From Euglena gracilis (lineage: Eukaryota; Euglenozoa; Euglenophyceae; Euglenales; Euglenaceae): DNA of 25,363 bases. Both the position numbers and the translations under genes were made by a program. This document shows positions 9,792 through 23,625 of this stretch, in pieces. The DNA lies in contig CAAHFI010144042.1 of NCBI GenBank assembly GCA_900893395.1, positions 1-25,363 on the forward strand, in the 5' to 3' direction. The notes under the pieces are model-generated. The model saw nothing but the letters and a program-made list of their open reading frames with translations. It had not been told where the DNA came from and made no database searches. Within the stretch, counting starts at the first letter, position 1. Each line of letters starts with the position of its first letter.

Positions 9792-12700
9792 GTGATTTGG
9801 GCCTAAAACTGGAAACCGATTGGGGGTTCCCATTGCAACCCCCGGTATAGGTATTCCGATGTGCCGGCCGGATTAGTGCCTACGGGTGTGAAAAACATGC
9901 GGATATCAAAAAACTAGCAAGATATCGACGTTTTTGGAGGGGTGGAAGACGACCCCAAATGTCAGTACAGCCTGGTTCCCATACTTGGGCCCATGGGAAA
10001 CCGTGATTTGGGCCTAAAACTGGAAACCGATTGGGGGTTCCCATTGCAACCCCCGGTATAGGTATTCCGATGTGCCGGCCGGATTAGTGCCTACGGGTGT
10101 GAAAAACATGCGGATATCAAAAAACTAGCAAGATATCGACGTTTTTGGAGGGGTGGAAGACGACCCCAAATGTCAGTACAGCCTGGTTCCCATACTTGGG
10201 CCCATGGGAAACCGTGATTTGGGCCTAAAACTGGAAACCGATTGGGGGTTCCCATTGCAACCCCCGGTATAGGTATTCCGATGTGCCGGCCGGATTAGTG
10301 CCTACGGGTGTGAAAAACATGCGGATATCAAAAAACTAGCAAGATATCGACGTTTTTGGAGGGGTGGAAGACGACCCCAAATGTCAGTACAGCCTGGTTC
10401 CCATACTTGGGCCCATGGGAAACCGTGATTTGGGCCTAAAACTGGAAACCGATTGGGGGTTCCCATTGCAACCCCCGGTATAGGTATTCCGATGTGCCGG
10501 CCGGATTAGTGCCTACGGGTGTGAAAAACATGCGGATATCAAAAAACTAGCAAGATATCGACGTTTTTGGAGGGGTGGAAGACGACCCCAAATGTCAGTA
10601 CAGCCTGGTTCCCATACTTGGGCCCATGGGAAACCGTGATTTGGGCCTAAAACTGGAAACCGATTGGGGGTTCCCATTGCAACCCCCGGTATAGGTATTC
10701 CGATGTGCCGGCCGGATTAGTGCCTACGGGTGTGAAAAACATGCGGATATCAAAAAACTAGCAAGTATCGACGTTTTTGGAGGGGTGGAAGACGACCCCA
10801 AATGTCAGTACAGCCTGGTTCCCATACTTGGGCCCATGGGAAACCGTGATTTGGGCCTAAAACTGGAAACCGATTGGGGTTCCCATTGCAACCCCCGGTA
10901 TAGGTATTCCGATGTGCCGGCCGGATTAGTGCCTACGGGTGTGAAAAACATGCGGATATCAAAAAACTAGCAAGTATCGACGTTTTTGGAGGGGTGGAAG
11001 ACCCCAAATGTCAGTACAGCCTGGTTCCCATACTTGGGCCCATGGGAAACCGTGATTTGGGCCTAAAACTGGAAACCGATTGGGGGTTCCCATTGCAACC
11101 CCGGTATAGGTATTCCGATGTGCCGGCCGGATTAGTGCCTACGGGTGTGAAAAACATGCGGATATCAAAAAACTAGCAAGATATCGACGTTTTTGGAGGG
11201 GTGGAAGACGACCCCAAATGTCAGTACAGCCTGGTTCCCATACTTGGGCCCATGGGAAACCGTGATTTGGGCCTAAAACTGGAAACCGATTGGGGTTCCC
11301 ATTGCAACCCCCGGTATAGGTATTCCGATGTGCCGGCCGGATTAGTGCCTACGGGTGTGAAAAACATGCGGATATCAAAAAACTAGCAAGTATCGACGTT
11401 TTTGGAGGGTGGAAGACGACCCCAAATGTCAGTACAGCCTGGTTCCCATACTTGGGCCCATGGGAAACCGTGATTTGGGCCTAAAACTGGAAACCGATTG
11501 GGGTTCCCATTGCAACCCCGGTATAGGTATTCCGATGTGCCGGCCGGATTAGTGCCTACGGGTGTGAAAAACATGCGGATATCAAAAAACTAGCAAGATA
11601 TCGACGTTTTTGGAGGGGTGGAAGACGACCCCAAATGTCAGTACAGCCTGGTTCCCATACTTGGGCCCATGGGAAACCGTGATTTGGGCCTAAAACTGGA
11701 AACCGATTGGGGGTTCCCATTGCAACCCCCGGTATAGGTATTCCGATGTGCCGGCCGGATTAGTGCCTACGGGTGTGAAAAACATGCGGATATCAAAAAA
11801 CTAGCAAGTATCGACGTTTTTGGAGGGGTGGAAGACGACCCCAAATGTCAGTACAGCCTGGTTCCCATACTTGGGCCCATGGGAAACCGTGATTTGGGCC
11901 TAAAACTGGAAACCGATTGGGGGTTCCCATTGCAACCCCCGGTATAGGTATTCCGATGTGCCGGCCGGATTAGTGCCTACGGGTGTGAAAAACATGCGGA
12001 TATCAAAAAACTAGCAAGTATCGACGTTTTTGGAGGGGTGGAAGACGACCCCAAATGTCAGTACAGCCTGGTTCCCATACTTGGGCCCATGGGAAACCGT
12101 GATTTGGGCCTAAAACTGGAAACCGATTGGGGTTCCCATTGCAACCCCCGGTATAGGTATTCCGATGTGCCGGCCGGATTAGTGCCTACGGGTGTGAAAA
12201 ACATGCGGATATCAAAAAACTAGCAAGTATCGACGTTTTGGAGGGGTGGAAGACGACCCCAAATGTCAGTACAGCCTGGTTCCCATACTTGGGCCCATGG
12301 GAAACCGTGATTTGGGCCTAAAACTGGAAACCGATTGGGGGTTCCCATTGCAACCCCGGTATAGGTATTCCGATGTGCCGGCCGGATTAGTGCCTACGGG
12401 TGTGAAAAACATGCGGATATCAAAAAACTAGCAAGTATCGACGTTTTTGGAGGGGTGGAAGACGACCCCAAATGTCAGTACAGCCTGGTTCCCATACTTG
12501 GGCCCATGGGAAACCGTGATTTGGGCCTAAAACTGGAAACCGATTGGGGGTTCCCATTGCAACCCCGGTATAGGTATTCCGATGTGCCGGCCGGATTAGT
12601 GCCTACGGGTGTGAAAAACATGCGGATATCAAAAAACTAGCAAGTATCGACGTTTTTGGAGGGGTGGAAGACGACCCCAAATGTCAGTACAGCCTGGTTC

Positions 12701-15700
12701 CCATACTTGGGCCCATGGGAAACCGTGATTTGGGCCTAAAACTGGAAACCGATTGGGGGTTCCCATTGCAACCCCCGGTATAGGTATTCCGATGTGCCGG
12801 CCGGATTAGTGCCTACGGGTGTGAAAAACATGCGGATATCAAAAAACTAGCAAGATATCGACGTTTTTGGAGGGGTGGAAGACGACCCCAAATGTCAGTA
12901 CAGCCTGGTTCCCATACTTGGGCCCATGGGAAACCGTGATTTGGGCCTAAAACTGGAAACCGATTGGGGGTTCCCATTGCAACCCCCGGTATAGGTATTC
13001 CGATGTGCCGGCCGGATTAGTGCCTACGGGTGTGAAAAACATGCGGATATCAAAAAACTAGCAAGTATCGACGTTTTTGGAGGGGTGGAAGACGACCCCA
13101 AATGTCAGTACAGCCTGGTTCCCATACTTGGGCCCATGGGAAACCGTGATTTGGGCCTAAAACTGGAAACCGATTGGGGGTTCCCATTGCAACCCCCGGT
13201 ATAGGTATTCCGATGTGCCGGCCGGATTAGTGCCTACGGGTGTGAAAAACATGCGGATATCAAAAAACTAGCAAGTATCGACGTTTTTGGAGGGGTGGAA
13301 GACGACCCCAAATGTCAGTACAGCCTGGTTCCCATACTTGGGCCCATGGGAAACCGTGATTTGGGCCTAAAACTGGAAACCGATTGGGGGTTCCCATTGC
13401 AACCCCCGGTATAGGTATTCCGATGTGCCGGCCGGATTAGTGCCTACGGGTGTGAAAAACATGCGGATATCAAAAAACTAGCAAGTATCGACGTTTTTGG
13501 AGGGGTGGAAGACGACCCCAAATGTCAGTACAGCCTGGTTCCCATACTTGGGCCCATGGGAAACCGTGATTTGGGCCTAAAACTGGAAACCGATTGGGGT
13601 TCCCATTGCAACCCCCGGTATAGGTATTCCGATGTGCCGGCCGGATTAGTGCCTACGGGTGTGAAAAACATGCGGATATCAAAAAACTAGCAAGTATCGA
13701 CGTTTTTGGAGGGGTGGAAGACGACCCCAAATGTCAGTACAGCCTGGTTCCCATACTTGGGCCCATGGGAAACCGTGATTTGGGCCTAAAACTGGAAACC
13801 GATTGGGGGTTCCCATTGCAACCCCCGGTATAGGTATTCCGATGTGCCGGCCGGATTAGTGCCTACGGGTGTGAAAAACATGCGGATATCAAAAAACTAG
13901 CAAGAGTATCGACGTTTTTGGAGGGGTGGAAGACGACCCCAAATGTCAGTACAGCCTGGTTCCCATACTTGGGCCCATGGGAAACCGTGATTTGGGCCTA
14001 AAACTGGAAACCGATTGGGGGTTCCCATTGCAACCCCCGGTATAGGTATTCCGATGTGCCGGCCGGATTAGTGCCTACGGGTGTGAAAAACATGCGGATA
14101 TCAAAAAACTAGCAAGTATCGACGTTTTTGGAGGGGTGGAAGACGACCCCAAATGTCAGTACAGCCTGGTTCCCATACTTGGGCCCATGGGAAACCGTGA
14201 TTTGGGCCTAAAACTGGAAACCGATTGGGGGTTCCCATTGCAACCCCCGGTATAGGTATTCCGATGTGCCGGCCGGATTAGTGCCTACGGGTGTGAAAAA
14301 CATGCGGATATCAAAAAACTAGCAAGTATCGACGTTTTTGGAGGGGTGGAAGACGACCCCAAATGTCAGTACAGCCTGGTTCCCATACTTGGGCCCATGG
14401 GAAACCGTGATTTGGGCCTAAAACTGGAAACCGATTGGGGGTTCCCATTGCAACCCCCGGTATAGGTATTCCGATGTGCCGGCCGGATTAGTGCCTACGG
14501 GTGTGAAAAACATGCGGATATCAAAAAACTAGCAAGAGTATCGACGTTTTGGAGGGGTGGAAGACGACCCCAAATGTCAGTACAGCCTGGTTCCCATACT
14601 TGGGCCCATGGGAAACCGTGATTTGGGCCTAAAACTGGAAACCGATTGGGGGTTCCCATTGCAACCCCCGGTATAGGTATTCCGATGTGCCGGCCGGATT
14701 AGTGCCTACGGGTGTGAAAAACATGCGGATATCAAAAAACTAGCAAGTATCGACGTTTTTGGAGGGGTGGAAGACGACCCCAAATGTCAGTACAGCCTGG
14801 TTCCCATACTTGGGCCCATGGGAAACCGTGATTTGGGCCTAAAACTGGAAACCGATTGGGGGTTCCCATTGCAACCCCCGGTATAGGTATTCCGATGTGC
14901 CGGCCGGATTAGTGCCTACGGGTGTGAAAAACATGCGGATATCAAAAAACTAGCAAGATATCGACGTTTTTGGAGGGGTGGAAGACGACCCCAAATGTCA
15001 GTACAGCCTGGTTCCCATACTTGGGCCCATGGGAAACCGTGATTTGGGCCTAAAACTGGAAACCGATTGGGGTTCCCATTGCAACCCCCGGTATAGGTAT
15101 TCCGATGTGCCGGCCGGATTAGTGCCTACGGGTGTGAAAAACATGCGGATATCAAAAAACTAGCAAGATATCGACGTTTTTGGAGGGGTGGAAGACGACC
15201 CAAATGTCAGTACAGCCTGGTTCCCATACTTGGGCCCATGGGAAACCGTGATTTGGGCCTAAAACTGGAAACCGATTGGGGGTTCCCATTGCAACCCCGG
15301 TATAGGTATTCCGATGTGCCGGCCGGATTAGTGCCTACGGGTGTGAAAAACATGCGGATATCAAAAAACTAGCAAGTATCGACGTTTTTGGAGGGGTGGA
15401 AGACGACCCCAAATGTCAGTACAGCCTGGTTCCCACACTTGGGCCCATGGGAAACCGTGATTTGGGCCTAAAACTGGAAACCGATTGGGGGTTCCCATTG
15501 CAACCCCCGGTATAGGTATTCCGATGTGCCGGCCGGATTAGTGCCTACGGGTGTGAAAAACATGCGGATATCAAAAAACTAGCAAGATATCGACGTTTTT
15601 GGAGGGGTGGAAGACGACCCCAAATGTCAGTACAGCCTGGTTCCCATACTTGGGCCCATGGGAAACCGTGATTTGGCCTAAAACTGGAAACCGATTGGGG

Positions 15701-16540
15701 GTTCCCATTGCAACCCCCGGTATAGGTATTCCGATGTGCCGGCCGGATTAGTGCCTACGGGTGTGAAAAACATGCGGATATCAAAAAACTAGCAAGTATC
15801 GACGTTTTTGGAGGGGTGGAAGACGACCCCAAATGTCAGTACAGCCTGGTTCCCATACTTGGGCCCATGGGAAACCGTGATTTGGGCCTAAAACTGGAAA
15901 CCGATTGGGGGTTCCCATTGCAACCCCCGGTATAGGTATTCCGATGTGCCGGCCGGATTAGTGCCTACGGGTGTGAAAAACATGCGGATATCAAAAAACT
16001 AGCAAGTATCGACGTTTTTGGAGGGGTGGAAGACGACCCAAATGTCAGTACAGCCTGGTTCCCACTTGGGCCCATGGGAAACCGTGATTTGGGCCTAAAA
16101 CTGGAAACCGATTGGGGGTTCCCATTGCAACCCCCGGTATAGGTATTCCGATGTGCCGGCCGGATTAGTGCCTACGGGTGTGAAAAACATGCGGATATCA
16201 AAAAACTAGCAAGATATCGACGTTTTTGGAGGGGTGGAAGACGACCCCAAATGTCAGTACAGCCTGGTTCCCATACTTGGGCCCATGGGAAACCGTGATT
16301 TGGCCTAAAACTGGAAACCGATTGGGGGTTCCCATTGCAACCCCGGTATAGGTATTCCGATGTGCCGGCCGGATTAGTGCCTACGGGTGTGAAAAACATG
16401 CGGATATCAAAAAACTAGCAAGATATCGACGTTTTTGGAGGGGTGGAAGACGACCCCAAATGTCAGTACAGCCTGGTTCCCCATACTTGGGCCCATGGGA
16501 AACCGTGATTTGGGCCTAAAACTGGAAACCGATTGGGGGT

Positions 16541-16560
16541 TCCCATTGCAAGGGTATTCC
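16541..16560 (+). repeat. Monomer lacking about 10 bp of the C-run/GGTATA segment
   Basis: The copy goes from CCCATTGCAA straight to GGGTATTCCGATG, losing the C5 arm of the hairpin and GGTATA. It is the only copy in the central block with a non-homopolymer deletion of this size. The rest of the unit and its neighbours are normal. Confidence 0.75.
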
Positions 16561-19500
16561 GATGTGCCGGCCGGATTAGTGCCTACGGGTGTGAAAAACA
16601 TGCGGATATCAAAAAACTAGCAAGATATCGACGTTTTTGGAGGGGTGGAAGACGACCCCAAATGTCAGTACAGCCTGGTTCCCATACTTGGGCCCATGGG
16701 AAACCGTGATTTGGGCCTAAAACTGGAAACCGATTGGGGTTCCCATTGCAACCCCCGGTATAGGTATTCCGATGTGCCGGCCGGATTAGTGCCTACGGGT
16801 GTGAAAAACATGCGGATATCAAAAAACTAGCAAGATATCGACGTTTTTGGAGGGGTGGAAGACGACCCCAAATGTCAGTACAGCCTGGTTCCCATACTTG
16901 GGCCCATGGGAAACCGTGATTTGGGCCTAAAACTGGAAACCGATTGGGGGTTCCCATTGCAACCCCCGGTATAGGTATTCCGATGTGCCGGCCGGATTAG
17001 TGCCTACGGGTGTGAAAAACATGCGGATATCAAAAAACTAGCAAGATATCGACGTTTTTGGAGGGGTGGAAGACGACCCCAAATGTCAGTACAGCCTGGT
17101 TCCCATACTTGGGCCCATGGGAAACCGTGATTTGGGCCTAAAACTGGAAACCGATTGGGGGTTCCCATTGCAACCCCCGGTATAGGTATTCCGATGTGCC
17201 GGGGATTAGTGCCTACGGGTGTGAAAAACATGCGGATATCAAAAAACTAGCAATATCGACGTTTTTGGAGGGGTGGAAGACGACCCCAAATGTCAGTACA
17301 GCCTGGTTCCCATACTTGGGCCCATGGGAAACCGTGATTTGGGCCTAAAACTGGAAACCGATTGGGGGTTCCCATTGCAACCCCCGGTATAGGTATTCCG
17401 ATGTGCCGGCCGGATTAGTGCCTACGGGTGTGAAAAACATGCGGATATCAAAAAACTAGCAAGATATCGACGTTTTTGGAGGGGTGGAAGACGACCCCAA
17501 ATGTCAGTACAGCCTGGTTCCCATACTTGGGCCCATGGGAAACCGTGATTTGGGCCTAAAACTGGAAACCGATTGGGGGTTCCCATTGCAACCCCGGTAT
17601 AGGTATTCCGATGTGCCGGCCGGATTAGTGCCTACGGGTGTAAAAACATGCGGATATCAAAAAACTAGCAAGTATCGACGTTTTTGGAGGGGTGGAAGAC
17701 GACCCCAAATGTCAGTACAGCCTGGTTCCCATACTTGGGCCCATGGGAAACCGTGATTTGGGCCTAAAACTGGAAACCGATTGGGGGTTCCCATTGCAAC
17801 CCCCGGTATAGGTATTCCGATGTGCCGGCCGGATTAGTGCCTACGGGTGTGAAAAACATGCGGATATCAAAAAACTAGCAAGTATCGACGTTTTTGGAGG
17901 GGTGGAAGACGACCCCAAATGTCAGTACAGCCTGGTTCCCATACTTGGGCCCATGGGAAACCGTGATTTGGGCCTAAAACTGGAAACCGATTGGGGGTTC
18001 CCATTGCAACCCCCGGTATAGGTATTCCGATGTGCCGGCCGGATTAGTGCCTACGGGTGTGAAAAACATGCGGATATCAAAAAACTAGCAAGATATCGAC
18101 GTTTTTGGAGGGGTGGAAGACGACCCCAAATGTCAGTACAGCCTGGTTCCCATACTTGGGCCCATGGGAAACCGTGATTTGGGCCTAAAACTGGAAACCG
18201 ATTGGGGGTTCCCATTGCAACCCCCGGTATAGGTATTCCGATGTGCCGGCCGGATTAGTGCCTACGGGTGTGAAAAACATGCGGATATCAAAAAACTAGC
18301 AAGTATCGACGTTTTTGGAGGGGTGGAAGACGACCCCAAATGTCAGTACAGCCTGGTTCCCATACTTGGGCCCATGGGAAACCGTGATTTGGGCCTAAAA
18401 CTGGAAACCGATTGGGGTTCCCATTGCAACCCCGGTATAGGTATTCCGATGTGCCGGCCGGATTAGTGCCTACGGGTGTGAAAAACATGCGGATATCAAA
18501 AAACTAGCAAGATATCGACGTTTTTGGAGGGGTGGAAGACGACCCCAAATGTCAGTACAGCCTGGTTCCCATACTTGGGCCCATGGGAAACCGTGATTTG
18601 GGCCTAAAACTGGAAACCGATTGGGGGTTCCCATTGCAACCCCCGGTATAGGTATTCCGATGTGCCGGCCGGATTAGTGCCTACGGGTGTGAAAAACATG
18701 CGGATATCAAAAAACTAGCAAGATATCGACGTTTTTGGAGGGGTGGAAGACGACCCCAAATGTCAGTACAGCCTGGTTCCCATACTTGGGCCCATGGGAA
18801 ACCGTGATTTGGGCCTAAAACTGGAAACCGATTGGGGTTCCCATTGCAACCCCGGTATAGGTATTCCGATGTGCCGGCCGGATTAGTGCCTACGGGTGTG
18901 AAAAACATGCGGATATCAAAAAACTAGCAATATCGACGTTTTTGGAGGGGTGGAAGACGACCCCAAATGTCAGTACAGCCTGGTTCCCATACTTGGGCCC
19001 ATGGGAAACCGTGATTTGGGCCTAAAACTGGAAACCGATTGGGGGTTCCCATTGCAACCCCCGGTATAGGTATTCCGATGTGCCGGCCGGATTAGTGCCT
19101 ACGGGTGTGAAAAACATGCGGATATCAAAAAACTAGCAAGATATCGACGTTTTTGGAGGGGTGGAAGACGACCCCAAATGTCAGTACAGCCTGGTTCCCA
19201 TACTTGGGCCCATGGGAAACCGTGATTTGGGCCTAAAACTGGAAACCGATTGGGGGTTCCCATTGCAACCCCGGTATAGGTATTCCGATGTGCCGGCCGG
19301 ATTAGTGCCTACGGGTGTGAAAAACATGCGGATATCAAAAAACTAGCAAGTATCGACGTTTTTGGAGGGGTGGAAGACGACCCCAAATGTCAGTACAGCC
19401 TGGTTCCCATACTTGGGCCCATGGGAAACCGTGATTTGGGCCTAAAACTGGAAACCGATTGGGGGTTCCCATTGCAACCCCGGTATAGGTATTCCGATGT

Positions 19501-22500
19501 GCCGGCCGGATTAGTGCCTACGGGTGTGAAAAACATGCGGATATCAAAAAACTAGCAAGTATCGACGTTTTTGGAGGGGTGGAAGACGACCCCAAATGTC
19601 AGTACAGCCTGGTTCCCATACTTGGGCCCATGGGAAACCGTGATTTGGCCTAAAACTGGAAACCGATTGGGGGTTCCCATTGCAACCCCGGTATAGGTAT
19701 TCCGATGTGCCGGCCGGATTAGTGCCTACGGGTGTGAAAAACATGCGGATATCAAAAAACTAGCAAGTATCGACGTTTTTGGAGGGGTGGAAGACGACCC
19801 CAAATGTCAGTACAGCCTGGTTCCCATACTTGGGCCCATGGGAAACCGTGATTTGGGCCTAAAACTGGAAACCGATTGGGGGTTCCCATTGCAACCCCCG
19901 GTATAGGTATTCCGATGTGCCGGCCGGATTAGTGCCTACGGGTGTGAAAAACATGCGGATATCAAAAAACTAGCAAGATATCGACGTTTTTGGAGGGGTG
20001 GAAGACGACCCCAAATGTCAGTACAGCCTGGTTCCCATACTTGGGCCCATGGGAAACCGTGATTTGGGCCTAAAACTGGAAACCGATTGGGGGTTCCCAT
20101 TGCAACCCCCGGTATAGGTATTCCGATGTGCCGGCCGGATTAGTGCCTACGGGTGTAAAACATGCGGATATCAAAAAACTAGCAAGATATCGACGTTTTT
20201 GGAGGGGTGGAAGACGACCCCAAATGTCAGTACAGCCTGGTTCCCATACTTGGGCCCATGGGAAACCGTGATTTGGGCCTAAAACTGGAAACCGATTGGG
20301 GGTTCCCATTGCAACCCCCGGTATAGGTATTCCGATGTGCCGGCCGGATTAGTGCCTACGGGTGTGAAAAACATGCGGATATCAAAAAACTAGCAAGTAT
20401 CGACGTTTTTGGAGGGGTGGAAGACGACCCCAAATGTCAGTACAGCCTGGTTCCCATACTTGGGCCCATGGGAAACCGTGATTTGGGCCTAAAACTGGAA
20501 ACCGATTGGGGGTTCCCATTGCAACCCCCGGTATAGGTATTCCGATGTGCCGGCCGGATTAGTGCCTACGGGTGTGAAAAACATGCGGATATCAAAAAAC
20601 TAGCAAGTATCGACGTTTTTGGAGGGGTGGAAGACGACCCCAAATGTCAGTACAGCCTGGTTCCCATACTTGGGCCCATGGGAAACCGTGATTTGGGCCT
20701 AAAACTGGAAACCGATTGGGGGTTCCCATTGCAACCCCCGGTATAGGTATTCCGATGTGCCGGCCGGATTAGTGCCTACGGGTGTGAAAAACATGCGGAT
20801 ATCAAAAAACTAGCAAGTATCGACGTTTTTGGAGGGTGGAAGACGACCCCAAATGTCAGTACAGCCTGGTTCCCATACTTGGGCCCATGGGAAACCGTGA
20901 TTTGGGCCTAAAACTGGAAACCGATTGGGGGTTCCCATTGCAACCCCGGTATAGGTATTCCGATGTGCCGGCCGGATTAGTGCCTACGGGTGTGAAAAAC
21001 ATGCGGATATCAAAAAACTAGCAATATCGACGTTTTTGGAGGGGTGGAAGACGACCCCAAATGTCAGTACAGCCTGGTTCCCATACTTGGGCCCATGGGA
21101 AACCGTGATTTGGGCCTAAAACTGGAAACCGATTGGGGGTTCCCATTGCAACCCCCGGTATAGGTATTCCGATGTGCCGGCCGGATTAGTGCCTACGGGT
21201 GTGAAAAACATGCGGATATCAAAAAACTAGCAAGATATCGACGTTTTTGGAGGGGTGGAAGACGACCCCAAATGTCAGTACAGCCTGGTTCCCATACTTG
21301 GGCCCATGGGAAACCGTGATTTGGGCCTAAAACTGGAAACCGATTGGGGGTTCCCATTGCAACCCCCGGTATAGGTATTCCGATGTGCCGGCCGGATTAG
21401 TGCCTACGGGTGTGAAAAACATGCGGATATCAAAAAACTAGCAAGATATCGACGTTTTTGGAGGGGTGGAAGACGACCCCAAATGTCAGTACAGCCTGGT
21501 TCCCATACTTGGGCCCATGGGAAACCGTGATTTGGGCCTAAAACTGGAAACCGATTGGGGGTTCCCATTGCAACCCCCGGTATAGGTATTCCGATGTGCC
21601 GGCCGGATTAGTGCCTACGGGTGTGAAAAACATGCGGATATCAAAAAACTAGCAAGTATCGACGTTTTTGGAGGGGTGGAAGACGACCCCAAATGTCAGT
21701 ACAGCCTGGTTCCCATACTTGGGCCCATGGGAAACCGTGATTTGGGCCTAAAACTGGAAACCGATTGGGGGTTCCCATTGCAACCCCCGGTATAGGTATT
21801 CCGATGTGCCGGCCGGATTAGTGCCTACGGGTGTGAAAAACATGCGGATATCAAAAACTAGCAAGTATCGACGTTTTGGAGGGGTGGAAGACGACCCCAA
21901 ATGTCAGTACAGCCTGGTTCCCATACTTGGGCCCATGGGAAACCGTGATTTGGGCCTAAAACTGGAAACCGATTGGGGGTTCCCATTGCAACCCCCGGTA
22001 TAGGTATTCCGATGTGCCGGCCGGATTAGTGCCTACGGGTGTGAAAAACATGCGGATATCAAAAACTAGCAAGTATCGACGTTTTTGGAGGGGTGGAAGA
22101 CGACCCCAAATGTCAGTACAGCCTGGTTCCCATACTTGGGCCCATGGGAAACCGTGATTTGGGCCTAAAACTGGAAACCGATTGGGGTTCCCATTGCAAC
22201 CCCCGGTATAGGTATTCCGATGTGCCGGCCGGATTAGTGCCTACGGGTGTGAAAAACATGCGGATATAAAAACTAGCAAGTATCGACGTTTTTGGAGGGG
22301 TGGAAGACGACCCCAAATGTCAGTACAGCCTGGTTCCCATACTTGGGCCCATGGGAAACCGTGATTTGGCCTAAAACTGGAAACCGATTGGGGGTTCCCA
22401 TTGCAACCCCCGGTATAGGTATTCCGATGTGCCGGCCGGATTAGTGCCTACGGGTGTGAAAAACATGCGGATATCAAAAAAACTAGCAAGATATCGACGT

Positions 22501-23625
22501 TTTTGGGGGGTGGAAGACGACCCCAAATGTCAGTACAGCCTGGTTCCCATACTTGGGCCCATGGGAAACCGTGATTTGGCCTAAAACTGGAAACCGATTG
22601 GGGGTTCCCATTGCAACCCCCGGTATAGGTATTCCGATGTGCCGGCCGGATTAGTGCCTACGGGTGTGAAAAACATGCGGATATCAAAAAACTAGCAAGT
22701 ATCGACGTTTTTGGAGGGTGGAAGACGACCCCAAATGTCAGTACAGCCTGGTTCCCATACTTGGGCCCATGGAAACCGTGATTTGGCCTAAAACTGGAAA
22801 CCGATTGGGGTTCCCATTGCAACCCCCGGTATAGGTATTCCGATGTGCCGGCCGGATTAGTGCCTACGGGTGTGAAAAACATGCGGATATCAAAAAACTA
22901 GCAAGTATCGACGTTTTTGGAGGGGTGGAAGACGACCCCAAATGTCAGTACAGCCTGGTTCCCATACTTGGGCCCATGGGAAACCGTGATTTGGGCCTAA
23001 AACTGGAAACCGATTGGGGGTTCCCATTGCAACCCCCGTATAGGTATTCCGATGTGCCGGCCGGATTAGTGCCTACGGGTGTGAAAAACATGCGGATATC
23101 AAAAAACTAGCAAGTATCGACGTTTTTGGAGGGGTGGAAGACGACCCCAAATGTCAGTACAGCCTGGTTCCCATACTTGGGCCCATGGGAAACCGTGATT
23201 TGGGCCTAAAACTGGAAACCGATTGGGGTTCCCATTGCAACCCCGGTATAGGTATTCCGATGTGCCGGCCGGATTAGTGCCTACGGGTGTGAAAAACATG
23301 CGGATATCAAAAAACTAGCAAGATATCGACGTTTTTGGAGGGTGGAAGACGACCCCAAATGTCAGTACAGCCTGGTTCCATACTTGGGCCCATGGGAAAG
23401 CGTGATTTGGGCCTAAAACTGGAAACCGATTGGGGGTTCCCATTGCAACCCCCGGTATAGGTATTCCGATGTGCCGGCCGGATTAGTGCCTACGGGTGTG
23501 AAAAACATGCGGATATCAAAAAACTAGCAAGATATCGACGTTTTGGAGGGGTGGAAGACGACCCAAATGTCAGTACAGCCTGGTTCCCATACTTGGCCCA
23601 GGGAAACGTGATTGGGCCTAAACTG

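Larger units (their letters stand above)
9601..9811 (+). repeat. Reference monomer of the satellite (211 bp)
   Basis: This copy matches the majority base at every position I compared and is identical to its neighbours. The start phase, GAAACCGATT, is arbitrary. In order it contains: a G5TT/AACCCCC hairpin at monomer 11-32; GGTATAGGTATTCCGATG; the palindrome CCGGCCGG at 53-60; A5 at 80-84; GATATC at 91-96; A6 at 97-102; CTAGCAAG at 103-110; a second GATATC at 110-115; T5 at 120-124; a GGGGT/ACCCC stem at 128-145; and the overlapping palindromes TGGGCCCA and CCCATGGG at 175-186. By hand count it is about 51% GC with eleven CpG sites. Every forward or reverse open frame across it is short, and TAG in the CTAGCAAG landmark ends the most frequent forward frame in each copy. 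Confidence 0.95.
9285..10761 (+). repeat. Seven consecutive, apparently identical 211-bp copies
   Basis: The CAAGATATCG landmark occurs at 9285, 9496, 9707, 9918, 10129, 10340, 10551 and then as CAAGTATCG at 10762, which gives seven intervals of exactly 211 bp. By eye the copies between them show no substitution or length change. This is the best stretch for defining the true monomer. It is either the most recently amplified part of the array or the part where the assembly consensus is cleanest. Confidence 0.9.
7290..23625 (+). repeat. Central block of the array, AAGATATCG-type copies
   Basis: About 78 copies. Roughly 37 read AAGATATCG, which creates a second GATATC palindrome 19 bp after the invariant one. 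I saw none reading AAGGTATCG. Most others read AAGTATCG. Rare forms are AATATCG (near 17252, 18930 and 21025), AAAGTATCG (near 8447) and AAGAGTATCG (near 13901 and 14533). Differences outside homopolymer runs are few, for example CACACTTGG near 15434 and GCCGGGGATT near 17200. This is the most homogeneous part of the window, especially 9285-10761. Confidence 0.85.

Noticed and set aside
9601-9811. Internal RNA polymerase III promoter boxes, suggesting a tRNA-derived SINE origin.
   Set aside because: GGTTCCCATTG resembles a B box only weakly and lacks the GGTTCGA core. No convincing A box lies at a suitable distance, and there is no poly-A tail or target-site duplication.
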